Positions 44,801 through 56,689 of a stretch of DNA of 56,974 nucleotides are shown piece after piece. A program made the position numbers and the translations under genes. This stretch comes from Brachionus koreanus (Eukaryota > Rotifera > Eurotatoria > Ploima > Brachionidae), in contig PJRA01000428.1 in assembly GCA_016987375.1 (NCBI GenBank), positions 617,165-674,138 on the forward strand, read 5' to 3'. Below the pieces are notes generated by a model. That model saw only the letters and a program-made list of their open reading frames with translations. It made no database searches and had not been told where the DNA came from. Position 1 is the first letter of the stretch. Every line of letters starts with the position of its first letter.

Positions 44801-46738
44801 TATGTATAAAAATAAAATTTAAAAATTTTTTAAATTTAAAAATTCAAATAAAAAGAGTACAAGAAAAAAATTTTAATTTTAGAAATAAATAAATAAATCC
44901 TCCTTAGCCATCAAGACGACCAACACTAATATTTATTGAAAAATTATTAAGAGAGTTAAATTGATGAGTTTTTTGCAAAGACTAAATTTGGGTGATACAA
45001 CCATTTTATCAGATGATACATTTTGTAAAACGAAAAAGATTTTTTTAATTTAAAATTTTTTTTCGTTTTCTTTCTTCCAAAATTCCCAATTAAAATTAAG
45101 AAAAATTAAGAAATTATAATTAGAAGTGTGCCCCTCATGGTTTCTCTAAGATTTGAAAAAAAAACATGTTGCCTTGTGAAAATTTGGTTCAGCTTTTTTC
45201 TTTGTTGCCATTTAATTTATTCAATAATAAATCGAATAAATAAGAATTAAATAAAAAAAAAATTTCAGAGATAAAATAATCAATTTGTCTTCTATATAGT
45301 TTTTTTTTTATCAGTATAAAAAAATAATTAAGATTAATTGAATTTTTTTAACTATTTCAAGCCTCAGCGTCAAAATAATCCGCTGGAATGTGGTCGGTGT
45401 GGAGCAAGCAACCATCCATACACAAAATTTTGCGCCTCTTGCGGAACTTTGATGCAACCGCCGTCAAATCAAAATCCAAGCGCGACTGTCTTGGCCTCAA
45501 ATTCAATCACTCAACCATCTTGGCTCTCTAACATAGACTCAAAGGCAATGTCTATTTTAAACAAGCAATATAGTACAACATCAACACAGACATACGGCAT
45601 ATACTATACATCTTCAAAAGGTCTTGAAAACAAATTAGAAAAAGAAGAAAAGGGCTTAAAGTTGGACCGTGACTTTTTGGAAAGACGACCCGCATTGACT
45701 GCTATCAGTGCTGGTCGTGGTTATTGGCGACAGCAAATGGATCACATTTGCGCTCATTTGAAAGCGTTTGCACACAATAATGCTGAATTCAGAGCTCTAG
45801 CAGCTGAGCCTAAACTAGGAAAAATAAATACTGCAAAGGTTGATATTGATTCGAGTTGGTTTACCATAACTGCTACCTTTCCAATTCGAAATAACACATC
45901 TAAAGATGGCTTTAATTCGAGCTCTATCATTGAGCAAGCGCTTAGAGGCGGAAACACTACAAGCAAGATCGACTACGATTACATAAATTCCAAAATTGCT
46001 GGCAGAGAATCAAGCTTATCTGACACTGAATCGGCTTCAGAAAATGAGTCCTATCGATCTGAGGAATCTAGACCTCGAAAAAAAAAAGTTGAAAAATATG
46101 AGGACAGATTAACTGGCGAAGACAGACAATTAATTAAAGAACTTGGAAGAAATGGACGTGGCAGAGCCAGAGAAGTTGAATATTTACTCAAAGAAGGTGC
46201 TAACCCGAATGCAACAACAAAAGACGGGTTATCAATGCTACATTTGGCAATACGAAATCGTCATATAGAAGCAATTCCTGCTCTAATTAAACAAGGCGCT
46301 GATATAAAGAGCAAAATTAAACCGTAATGCCAAAAAATAAAATAAGTAATAAATTATTTATTTTTTAAAAATTTTTTTTTTCTTCAGAAAAGGAAATACA
46401 GTTTTACATGAGGCAGTACTTTTGGGTCCCGAATCTTCTACGTTAATAAAAATTTTATTAGAGTAAGTTGAATTTAGATTAATTTTGTAAATTTTTTTTA
46501 TCTTATTTTTTTCTAAGTAATGGAGCTAGTCCTTCATGGAAAAATTCAAGAAATGAAAAAGTATTTGACTAAATTTAAGAAAAAAAAATTTTCTTCTTTA
46601 ATCATGCTTTTTTTTTAGCCATTTGATTTAGCAGTCAAAGAAAACAATACAGCAGCTGTTAACTTGTTAAATGAACAAGTCGGAAATGATATGATTTCTA
46701 CATATTTGAAATCCAGGCCTAACGAAATTAGACCGTAG
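41829..46738 (+). CDS. DZANK1: Double zinc ribbon and ankyrin repeat protein DZANK1, nine exons
   Basis: In vertebrates DZANK1 partners Ninein-like protein and dynein at the base of cilia. Exons: 41829-42294, 42347-42569, 42617-42848, 43058-43156, 43209-43331, 45362-46323, 46388-46462, 46518-46560, 46619-46738. All borders are GT-AG and all phases close, giving 780 residues. It opens MTAGSIAVPTIVPLRAPVPG, as the human protein does, with a chitobiase-like beta domain (about 1-125, IFFTIDGSKPD). Five zinc ribbons follow, from C231 to about 412 (CIYC/CSEC, CFFC/CVIC, CSNC/CVAC, CSQC/CDWC, CGRC/CASC). Next come LTAISAGRGYWRQQMDHICA and the ankyrin repeats (about 651-775). An in-frame stretch upstream of the ATG lacks conservation, so I start at MTAG. 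Confidence 0.95.
43492..43777 (+). mobile_element. MITE with GGTTTTGTGAAATTT ends, copy 2
   Basis: Near-identical copy of 24888-25158, with left end AGGTTTTGTGAAATTTAGTA and right end TACCAAATTTCACAAAACCT. The interior gap (43612-43640) falls at almost the same internal position as the gap in copy 1. It sits inside DZANK1 intron 5. Confidence 0.85.
43612..43640. other. Assembly gap (29 N)
   Basis: Run of N inside the MITE, after TCAAAGTTGCA and before ACTTTAGATGCAAC, that is, in its palindromic centre. Confidence 0.99.
44318..44527 (+). repeat. Dispersed repeat pair, copy 2
   Basis: About 210 bp matching 26592-26803, from ACTATTAAACATGTACATTA to TACCTTAACAAAC, with roughly one change in fifteen. 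It lies in DZANK1 intron 5. Confidence 0.7.
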
Positions 46739-47604
46739 AGTTATTTGTCAGAGAATTTTTTGTCAGATTTCAAAGAAAATTATCATACTTATTCTATTCT
46801 GATAGCTTTAACTTAACTTTAAAAAAAATCTAAGATTTTCTAATTGTCAAAAAATAAATTTTTTTACTTGAATATTTTCCAATTGGTTATGTGCAAAAAA
46901 GAGACTTTTTTTTGTTTTTATTTTATCAAATTTCCTTGCAAATTGAATAAAAACAAATCCCTCACAAATCGTTCAAAAATTTAGCACCTGACAGAAAATT
47001 TTGTTCAAAAAGGATTTATTTCTAAGAAAAATTTAGTGATGAAAATTCGAGGTCTTAGATGTGCACTTACCGTATTGCCTCGGCCTCGTTTCAAAATTTT
47101 AAATTTTAAAATTTCCATTTTACAAAACTTTATTCGAATTTAACTTAAAAAAAAAGCTAGGCAAATTCCCTACAATTAATATTTTTACGAAAATTCAATT
47201 TTTTTTATTTTAACATATAAGATGAATTGATGCATTTTTTAGAAAATTGAAACTTAAATACTTGTGAATATAAATAAAATTTAATAAAATAGCTTTTAGA
47301 AACCTGACATTTTGTTTGTTAATTCTTATGAAATTTTAATCAATTTTCAGAAAAATATTTTACTTGTTTAGATAACTAAATTTGAAATCTGTATTAATTA
47401 TTAGCCGGGTTTTATAGTGTTAAAGTTATATGCCATTGGATTCTTAACATTCTACCCTTAGATCAACACTTTTGAGTCAGCATGGTTGTTCTTTTTACGC
47501 ATGAGATCAATTTTAAATAAAACTAGGATTATGTAATAAACGAATTTTACAAATAATTTATTCAATAATGCATTTGGAAGAATTTTCTTGATAAATAAAC
47601 TAGT
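46739..47604. other. AT-rich DNA after DZANK1
   Basis: Holds the DZANK1 3' UTR; an AATAAA word occurs near 46852. AGCCGGGTTTTATAGTGTTAA at 47403-47423 looks like one end of a TTAA-type MITE, but no partner was found. Confidence 0.4.
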
Positions 47605-47826
47605 TTAACACTAGAAGCACCAAACGAGTCATTGGACTCGTCTGAAAAAGTCTTAAAATCCTCGTATCTTTTGAATAGATTTTTCAAATGAATAAATCTT
47701 TTTTGATTTATGTAGATTTTAAAATTTTCTTTAAAAAATGATATAACTTTATAAGATTATTTTAGTTTTATATATAATTTTTGATGAAAAAAACGTGAAA
47801 AAAATGCCTGGTGCTTCTAGTGTTAA
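47605..47826 (-). mobile_element. MITE with TTAA ends, family 1, second copy
   Basis: 222 bp with TTAACACTAGAAGCACC on the left and GGTGCTTCTAGTGTTAA on the right, a 17-bp perfect terminal repeat. Its interior is the inverse of the element at 9735-9961 (ACGTGAAAAAAATGCCTGG against CCAAGCATTTTTTCACGT). Confidence 0.85.
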
Positions 47827-48250
47827 TTTAGTTAATTTATTTGTGTTTTATTCAATTTCAGTTTAGGCTAATAGACTGATTAACACTTCTTTTTTATATT
47901 TAAATTGTATAAATAGATAATTTTTTTAAAAAAATAAAATAATAGTTTGGACTAATTAAAAAAATTAAACATTGAATAATTTAAATCAAATCATTTAAAT
48001 TTTTTAATAAAAACTATAAAAATTTAATTTATATTTTTGAAGATAAAAATTTTGAAGTGAATTTCAAGATTGATCACAAAGCTATTTATGAAGCTTGAGA
48101 AAAAATTGATTCCAATTTTGATTGTTGAAATTAGAATGGAAAATGTTTCGGCGAGATTTTTTCTTCAACATTTAGCTCAAACTCCGATCTAAACTCTGAA
48201 CTGATAAGAACAATGACATATCTAATTTTAATTTTGAAAAATTTAGAATC
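47827..48250. other. AT-rich spacer
   Basis: No gene. The word GACTGATTAACACTTC occurs at about 47876 and also at about 26513, in the same orientation. Confidence 0.4.
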
Positions 48251-48254
48251 ACAA

Positions 48255-48740
48255 TCAATTTAATTCCAATGATTCTATTTCCACAAATGGATTATCTCTC
48301 GCATTTAAAAGACTAAAAAGTGAAGCAGCTTCAGGTGCTGACCAAATAAATTACCTGATGCTAAAAAATTTACCCAAGAGATCTTGGAGCTTTTTAATAT
48401 ATCTCTTCGTCTAGGTATAGTTCCCAAATAATGGAAAACTGCAAAAATTATCATGATTCAAAAAAAAGCATTTAACTTTTTCCTTTTAACTTTTAACAAG
48501 TTGTCTAGGAAAGTAACTTGAGCGTATAGTATACTCAAGACTGTAAAATTTTCTAGAAAAAAAGTCATTACTAATCCAAGAGCAATCTGATTTTGGCAAA
48601 CACCGGCGTACCTCCAATAATATTTACTTTTTGATTTAAAAAATTGTAGAGTCATATAATAAAAAGAAAAGAGTTTGTTCCTTTTTTGAAATTTCTAAAG
48701 CTCTCAATAGACGAATTGAGCGTCAGAAATTTAACAGCGA
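48255..48740 (+). mobile_element. LINE reverse transcriptase fragment
   Basis: Reads LAFKRLKSEAASGADQIN, then ISLRLGIVPK with a stop replacing Gln before WKTAKIIMI. In shifted frames come QSDFGKHRRTSNN and FFEISKALNRRI. These match the K..KA.G.D.I, G..P..WK.A.I.PI.K, Q.GFR..RS..N and D..KAFD motifs, in order. Frameshifts and stops show decay. Confidence 0.8.
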
Positions 48741-49131
48741 CTTAAAAGAGTACTTCTCCACTGCACCTGATTTGAATCAAAAATTTTTGAAAATTTGATT
48801 CTTTTTTACAGGACATCCTAAGACAAATATGCAAATATTACCTTTTACTAAAAACTAGTCAATTTTTATTTTAACTTATTCATTTATCTTTTTTTATTTT
48901 GTATGTTTTTTGTCAAATTTAGATTAATTGGCCAAAGAATTTAAAAATTTTTTTTTAAATTAATTCAACTTTAATAACAAGAGCAGAACCTAAGCATACC
49001 TTATACATACATTATAACTTAACAACTTAATAAAAATTCAAAATAACCATGTTGCCATGAAAACAATTAGTATTAGTATATTTAAAATATTACTCAAATA
49101 CCGAAAATAAACCTGATTAACAATTGGTAAA
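48741..49131. other. Upstream region of the TRP gene
   Basis: AT-rich, no gene. No clear core promoter element is visible. Confidence 0.4.
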
Positions 49132-52100
49132 ATGGAAGAAGAAGATATCAGTTCATCTCGAAGCTATCTCATTGTTGATGAACGAGAAAATCGTTTCATA
49201 AAATGTTTAAAAAGATTAAGAGATTCTCAAGGTTTAAATTTATCTTAGCATGTTTTCAAATTTTTGATTTAAAAATTATTTTTTTTTTTTAGTTCAGCCT
49301 GATGATGAAATATCAACTAATTCAAATTATAAAAGGAATAAAAACGTTGACGAAATTTACGAATATCTCAGTAAATACGATGAAAAAAAAAATTCTGAAG
49401 AAATTTTCAATAAATTGGACGATCTAATTCAAAACGGCTGTGATGTAAATTATAAAAATGATAATGGCGAAAATGTTTTGCACCTAATTGCAAACTTAAA
49501 GCCTAAGCAGAAAACCATTGAATTATATGATTACTTTATCGAAAAAAAATGTAATTTAAAAAATAACTATAAAGGCTACAGTGTGATTCATTTAGCTGCT
49601 TATTACAACAATGATTTGTTAATTGAACACATTTGTAAAAAAAATGATGATTTATTAAAGAAGATTTCAAACAAAATAAGTACTCCTCTACATATGGCTG
49701 CCCAAGCCGGAGCAATAGATACTGTTAAACTGTTATTAAAAAACAATGTAGACATAGAGGCAAGAGATTATCTAAAAAGAACACCATTGTATGTTGCTGC
49801 CGAACATCAACAAGATGAAGTGGTCAAATTATTATTAGAACAAGGATGTGATCCTCAAGCCAAAAATAAATTTGGACAAAAAGCACTTTTTTGGATTGTT
49901 GCAAAATGTCCGCAATTTGTAATTTATTACTTAGATATTTTAAGGTATTTTATTTTCAAAATACTTTAGGCACTGGAAATTTTTGATAAATACAGAATAT
50001 TAGACAAATATGCATACGAAGATATTTATTATCTTAAAAATTTGGAACGAGAGCCCGAGAAAAATGAGAAAGAAAACAAATTTGAAACATCTCGAATAAA
50101 TTACAAATATATATATGTAAAATCAATTGTAAGATTTTTTGAATTATAAAATTTAAATTAGCTTTAAAAAATTAAAAAAAAAAATTTAAGCTTGAATATT
50201 TGATTGAACAACAAAATTTAGAGTTTATAACCCATCCAGTAGTTAAACGATTGATTAATTTCAAATTTAAAGAAAATTTATGGTGGTTTTGGGGAAAGTT
50301 TTTTGTTGATTTTTTGTTTTGTGTTATTTGGAATGTTTGGGCAGTGCTAATCAGCTATGAAAATAGATTTATGTACAATTTTCCTGGAGATTGGTGGAGA
50401 ATATTTTTATTTGTATCGTTTGAACTATATTGATTGATTTTTAGCAAGAATATATTTTAATTTAGGTATTCGGAATAATTGGTCTAATCACAATGATTGC
50501 TGTTGAAATTGTTGAGGGTGTTAGTAGATATAAGTTTAAGGAAGTAAGTAAGTAAATGTTTTTTTTTCGTGCTTTTATTTTATTTATTTTTAGAAAGTAC
50601 GAAAAAATCGTAAAGAAGAAATTGATTCTGATAATGCATATCCATTTGATGAAAAACAAAAGAAATTTTTTTCAACCGAAAAGAAGCTAAATGAAAAATC
50701 ATTCTGCAGTGATTCATATTTTACAGATTATTGGTAAGTTAAGAAGATTAAACAAAATTTTTGATGCCTTTTTATCATACTTGTTTATAAGTCACAGTTT
50801 TAACTCTAGGTCACAAAAATTTAAGTCATAGTTATGACTTGATTTGACCAATGACTTAAAAATAAGTCTGCTTTTTTTCAGAATCTAAAAAAATGAAATT
50901 CAAAATTGGTTTAATTTTTTATTTTTAAAAAAATCTTTTCTTTAGTATAAACAAGGAGTCCATCCCTCCATATAATTCTACTCTCAACTTGAAAAGTTGT
51001 TTTCAGATTTTAAAAAAATTGAATATCAAGCCTTTTTTATCTTTTTTTTTTAATTGTGATACATTTTCTTTTAATCAATCAATCAAAAAAAAACAATCAA
51101 TTGCTTTAATAATAAAAATATCTACTATCAAAAAGAAGAAGCTGGTATCGAAAATTTCAAAGAATGATAAATTTATATTTTATATTTCTTTTAAGATTAA
51201 ATATTTTTAAAAAAGTAAAATAATCTTTATATTGACCTTAAAAGCCAACTAATGACAACAACAACAACAGCAACTTTTATTACATTTTTCGGGAGCTAAA
51301 TTTTGGTGTTTTTTTAAAAATTAAAAATCTTATAATTTGCTCTTTTTTTTCAATTATCCAACGAATCAATCAATTTTTTGTTGAATTGATATCTAATTTG
51401 AAAACTTCTAATCAAAAAAGACTGTTGTTATATTTCTTTAAAACCCTAACCTCTTATAAAACTCTTTTAGATTGGCGAAAATTTTTTCTCCAGTACAACC
51501 ATTTAAAAAAAACAAGTATTTTAGAAATATAGTTGTGAAAAATATTATAAAAAAATTAAATGATTAAAAAAATAAAATATGAAATACCCACAGTACGTTT
51601 CTAAACAATGTAGACAGTTTTTACAGTATTGGTTAAGCAGCTCTAGAGCATGAGCTTAAGTAAACAATGTACTTTTTTTTAGAAACGTATTGCAGCTATT
51701 TCAAATTTTATTTTTTAATACAAGATGAAATTTCTATTCTCTAAATCTAATAGGGTTTCAGTATATATTTCCTCCAAGCATTTAACACTCGATATTTTTA
51801 ATTGAAAATCAAAAAGTTCTTTAGTAGACTTTTCGTTTTTTTTGTTTCTACCGCATTCCAATGGTTTACTCCTCCACTTGTTCCTTCATTATTCAATGAG
51901 CTCATGAGTTTTGCATAGTAGTACCAATTAACATGACTGTAGTTTATGTCGATTTTATAGAATTGAATAAGATCCCCACGCTCTCGCCTATCTTTTAGAG
52001 TTTTTAATCCCAACTTAGCCAATCTTGACTCATAGTTCAAACTTCTTATTTGTGGAACAAGTTTCGTTGCTCTTCTTTGTACTTGTTCAAATCTAAATAT

Positions 52101-54116
52101 ATCCTTCTTTAAATAAAGATTTCAGACAGGTGCACAGTATTCTAGATGCGGTCTAACATATGTTTTATAAAGTTGCTTTGCAACGAGACCTAAAGCAACC
52201 ATATTTTTAGAATTAATTTTAATATGTTATAAGCTCGTATTTTTTTAACAAAACCTTTTTATAGAACATTGTATTTACAAATATATTGCAAAATTTTATT
52301 CTCTAATGATTTAATAAATTTATGGTATGCAAATGTTAATATCCATTTTTGTTTCATTTGAATTATTTTTCAATAAAAATCTATCTTTTGTAAATCACTG
52401 TAATAACGAAGTCACTATAATCATTATAACTGTAGGATAGTGCAATTGGTTTGTTAGTATTGGACTAACTACACGTCTGGCCCTAAACATTTGTCTAACA
52501 ACTCTATTTACTTTATTAAATATTTACAAAATTACTAGTCTCATGTCACATTAACGTGCCATTATTTAATAATTATATAATATAAAGAAGTTGAAATGAA
52601 CATTACGAATTTACTATATATACTATTTCAACTTTTTACATTTTTCTAACTCAGTGGCTTCCAGTAAGGTTGTGTCATTTCTTTATTCCTTTAATTTTGA
52701 AATAAACTATCTGAAATTATAAATTTATATATTTGTTTACTCACAAATCGCGGAGTTCCCTGAAACAGAGATACAACAATAACCAAACTTAGTTATATCC
52801 GAATAAGAGAAAAAAAATTCTATTTAATTAAAACGTATTAAAAACGAACTAATAATCTTAAATGTGAAAAAAAAATTTATTATCAAAAAATAATCGGAGA
52901 TGTTTTTTTTTAATCATTTAATCATTAGAACTTTTTTGAAAAATCATTTTTAAAGCTTGTGAATCGAGCTCTGAATCTCCTTTTTATGCTGTACAAAATA
53001 AAATAAATTTAAAATTGAATTAATTTTTACCTATTTTTTTTAAGGAATATTTTAGATTTGTTCACAATAGCTTTTCTATTTGGATCATTAGGAACTCATC
53101 TAGCTGATATAGTAAACCATAGTGAAGTAATCGCTCGTAATCACATACGAGTTACATCAATAACTGTTCTATTTATATCGGCTAGAGTTCTAAAGAACGC
53201 AAGAATTTTATGGGAGGTATTTAATTGAACTTAAATTAAATACACATTTTTAAAAAAAATTAACACCATTTAGCCTCTTGGAATGCTTGTAATGACTCTC
53301 TATTTTATCGGTATATTTCCCAAATTTGGAAATTTTCAAATCTATTATTTGAATCGTTTAAATTTAAGTATGGGATATATTTGTATGGATTCTTGTTTTC
53401 ATCTTAACTTGGATACCATTTACTACATGCTTTTTCATTTTGTTTGGAAATGGACAAACAATCAGCCAAGAAAACAATCCATGCTCATTGTGTTCATTTG
53501 AGAATCAAACAATTCTTAATGGAATGGAAAGCTATCCTAAAGCAATGTTTTTTTTGTTCAAAACAACATTTGGTGTTGGTGATATAGATTTTGAAGTAAT
53601 TTGAAAAAAAAAAACCAAACAAATAATTCAATTTCTCTCTAAAAAAAGGGATACAATGAAAAAGATGGTGAAATGGCTGATTTTATTTTTGGACTTTACA
53701 TTGGTCTTACTACATTGATTTTGCTTAACATATTTGTTGCTTTATTGACAAGCACTTTTGAGAGAGTTCAAAATTTTTCGAAAGGTCTTTTTTTATTAGA
53801 AAGAGCTAAGGAAATTATGACCTTTGAATACATATTGTGTGAAAAAACTCGTTTAAAATTACTGTTAAAAGTTCCATATAAGTATATAAAAGCATACAAG
53901 CCGAGCGAACATAATAATGAGATAAGTATAAAATCTCTGCTAGATCCTATTTCTGATTCTGTACGTGATTTGAACGAAAATTATGAAAAAATAAATAAGT
54001 GCTGCGATGATTCTAAAAGCAATCCTAAGCTGGAAGTTTTGGAAACGAAAATTAATGAAATAAAAACCATGCTTATTGAAATGAATCAAAATAAAAGTAA
54101 AATTTTAATCAAATAA
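49132..54116 (+). CDS. Ankyrin-repeat TRP-type cation channel, ten exons
   Basis: Exons: 49132-49231, 49293-49918, 49970-50128, 50191-50412, 50466-50543, 50594-50733, 53045-53216, 53274-53310, 53369-53595, 53649-54116. Phases close and give 742 residues. Ankyrin repeats occupy about 80-242 (STPLHMAAQAGAIDTVKLLL, RTPLYVAAEHQQDEVVKLLL). Six membrane helices follow: S1 about 328-350 (VDFLFCVIWNVWAVL), S2 366-388, S3 444-465, S4 480-497 (RVTSITVLFISARVLKNARI), S5 513-537 (WDIFVWILVFILTWIPF) and S6 598-625 (FGLYIGLTTLILLNIFVALL). The pore segment reads FKTTFGVGDIDFE. The tail is charged and possibly coiled-coil. It resembles the TRPA/TRPV-like group but has only about five ankyrin repeats, whereas TRPA1 has about sixteen. 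Introns of 52 and 58 nt (49919-49969, 53311-53368) are needed to keep the frame; the second also restores the S4-S5/S5 sequence. Confidence 0.88.
50734..53044 (+). other. Long intron 6 of the TRP gene
   Basis: A 2311-bp intron (GTAAGT...TTTAAG) containing a LINE fragment on the opposite strand. Otherwise it is AT-rich, with no gene. Confidence 0.8.
51790..52260 (-). mobile_element. LINE ORF2 C-terminal fragment
   Basis: The leftward frame reads KQLYKTYVRPHLEYCAPV, a stop, FEQVQRRATKLVPQIRSLNY, ESRLAKLGLKTLKDRRERGD and LIQFYKI, ending in VNHWNAV. This matches the well-known end of LINE reverse transcriptases (L....VRP.LEYC..VW...., ..E.VQRRATK, RR.RGDLI..YKI, WN.L). Mostly one frame survives, so it is younger than the other fragments. 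It lies in the TRP intron, antisense to the gene. Confidence 0.85.
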
Positions 54117-56685
54117 TTAAAGCAACAGCATTAAATGATTAAACATAATTCATTTTAGATAATGAAAGAAATAAAAGAAGTTTGTAATTTTTTTAAATAT
54201 CAATAATTTCAAAAATTAATAATCTGTATTTGATACAATTTATTTAGCTTTTTTTTCACCTCTTATATGGCAAATACCATATATTAGGATTAGCTCTTTT
54301 TTAAGAATTTTTTACTTTATCAATAAAAAAAAAATCAATTGTTAGCTAATCTTCAAAGTATGCTCTATAGCCATCTATCAGCAAGTTGCTCTATTGTACT
54401 ATTCATGGCTTTTGCAACCAAAAAGCTAAGCGTCCTCTTTTTACGACTGGCTGAGCTCGTTGAGAAAGTTCTAACTATTGTTTTCTGTTATCAAAATTTC
54501 AAAAATAGATCCACTATTAATCACATTCTATCTGTTATTCTAGAGTTCATATTATTTGCTGCTTAGTTTAATTTAAACTTTAAAGATTCCTGTTGAGTTT
54601 TAGTTAAGCTTTAGTAAAAAATAGAGATAGCAGGCTTCAGAAATGATAATAAAAAAGAAATATTTAAATGCTTGTTGGCTTGCGTTAACAGTTTAAAAAT
54701 TTTAAAGAATACCTTTAAACCTGTTAAATGGATTTGTACAACCTGGGTTACAGTAAAAATTAAAAGATTTAAAATCATTTAAATTTTTTTTTTAGAAAAT
54801 TCCAAAGTTGATGTTGTATACTTGAACAATTTTGAAAGTTTGATAAATAATGAATAAAACAACATGTTACAGGAACGTCTATAAATCAATTTCACAATAA
54901 AAAAATGGTCATATTCATGAACAATTTATTTTTATTTTCCTCATTAAAGTTCAACAATTTTTATCGATAATAATTTAAAATATTAAAATAAAATAACGAA
55001 AATAATAAAAAATTTAATGACTTTTTAGTTTCAAAATAGAAGAAAAATTAAATTTATTATAACTATTCTAAACTAATTAAGTATTATTTTTAAAATGAAA
55101 TACATTTGATTCATATTATAGTTTTGATTACTAAATACTAAAAATAATTTCGATAAATGCTTTTTTATTTATTTGTTTTCTAAATGAAAATCATACTATA
55201 AATTTCAGCTGAGGAAATTGAAAATTAATTCGTATTTTTTTGATTCTGGTTAAGTAACGTATCTTTAAAAATGGCTGTTGGTAATCTTAAAAAGAAAAAA
55301 AATACTAGTGATATTATAAAAGATAGAATGATACAAATGTTTCAGCAGTGTGAAATTTTAACCAGTTTTCTTTCTCTCTGAGATCTTTCTAGCATGTTCT
55401 GGATTCATGAATGACTCATACTTTAAGGTCTTCTTGACCTAAATGGTAACACGTCTAAACATGTTTAAAAGCATTGATGAATTCACTGGAGAAGCTAATT
55501 TCATTGAAAATATTTTCAAAAAACAGTTAATATCTAAGAGAAAGATGAGAAACTTAAGTGAATAAAATATGCTTTTAAACAATTACATTGCCATAATTTA
55601 AATGAAAAAAAAGCCCCCAAATTTCTTGAAAAAAATCTTTGAAAAATATTCAATTTTTTTTCTGAAATAATGATTTAATAGATTGTTAAGTTAATTTTTT
55701 TTATTACAATTAAAAAACAAAAATGCCGGAAATTAAATTCTTAAAAGGTTGATTATTTTTGTTTATTATTGATTGTTTTTAGCCTTGTAATTTTAAAACT
55801 TAAAGTAAACAAAATTGAATTCTCTTCAAAATGATATGTCAAAATCTGTTTATTTTATTCTGGAAATTTTAAAGAATGAAAATTTTAAAATTTTGGTGCA
55901 GTTTCGTTATTGTTGGAAAAATTGAAATATAAAATATCTCATTAAGCTTTATATCTCATCTTATAGAAAATTTTACAAAGGTTTTAAATAAATATAAATT
56001 AAAATGAAACAATAATCTTTTTAGAATGTCGCAGCAAGAACTACTAGCTAACTAACTAATCTATCTAAAAGTTATGATAAGAAAATACTGAATTTTGACA
56101 TATTTTTTTTTTGTTTCTTAAAATTCGAGTTTTTTAACATGTTTGATCGTAACTTTAGATTAAAAAAGATAAAGGCATTAAATTTTGTACTAAAAATTCA
56201 CTTACTTGATAATTAATAATAAAATAATTAAAATCATTTATTTTTTATATTAAGACATTTTATCTAGTGAAAATTACTCGATATAAGCAAGTCTTGAAAT
56301 TTAAAAAATCTATTAAGTCTAAACAAACAAAAATAATTTTTCCAAAAAGCTTGAATAACCAGCTTTAAAATGTGCTATTAAAATAAGGTCTGGTGATCTA
56401 AATTTGCTGGTTAATAAAGCTTAATAATCAATTAAGAATTAATTTTTGGATTATTGTTTTATTTAAATTATGGGCAATGTCAGTAGCCGGTAAAAGGTAT
56501 TGTGCCGGGGACATTTTTATGAAAGGGTCACAAGCAATTTCATTGATCAAATTCAAAAATAAACAGCATTATAATTAAATGACAATTATTTTTTTTACAT
56601 TACAAGTTAAGTTACAATCGTATAAAATTTCATAGTCCTTTGATTAGATAAATATGCTTTTTTATAAAAAAACGGCCATTACTTT
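54117..56685. other. AT-rich intergenic DNA
   Basis: No conserved gene. It begins with the presumed TRP 3' UTR. A 75-codon hydrophobic frame at 54339-54566 has no ATG at its head and no recognised family. Confidence 0.45.
55271..55381 (+). CDS. Small ORF of 36 residues, doubtful
   Basis: ATG after ATCTTTAAAA opens MAVGNLKKKKNTSDIIKDRM and ends TGA at 55379-55381. The Lys-rich, then helical, sequence is more protein-like than the surroundings, and the following 60 bp are also less A/T-rich. It might be a remnant of a gene. No family recognised. Confidence 0.15.
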   Translation: MAVGNLKKKKNTSDIIKDRMIQMFQQCEILTSFLSL

Positions 56686-56689
56686 TTGA

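Larger units (their letters stand above)
43332..45361 (+). other. Long intron 5 of DZANK1
   Basis: A 2030-bp intron, against tens to about 210 bp for the others. It contains a MITE with a 29-N gap and one copy of a dispersed repeat. This suggests that transposon insertion explains its length. Confidence 0.8.

Noticed and set aside
54339..54566. A hydrophobic 75-codon frame as a membrane peptide
   Set aside because: It lacks an ATG at its head, has no recognised motif and sits in gene-free DNA.
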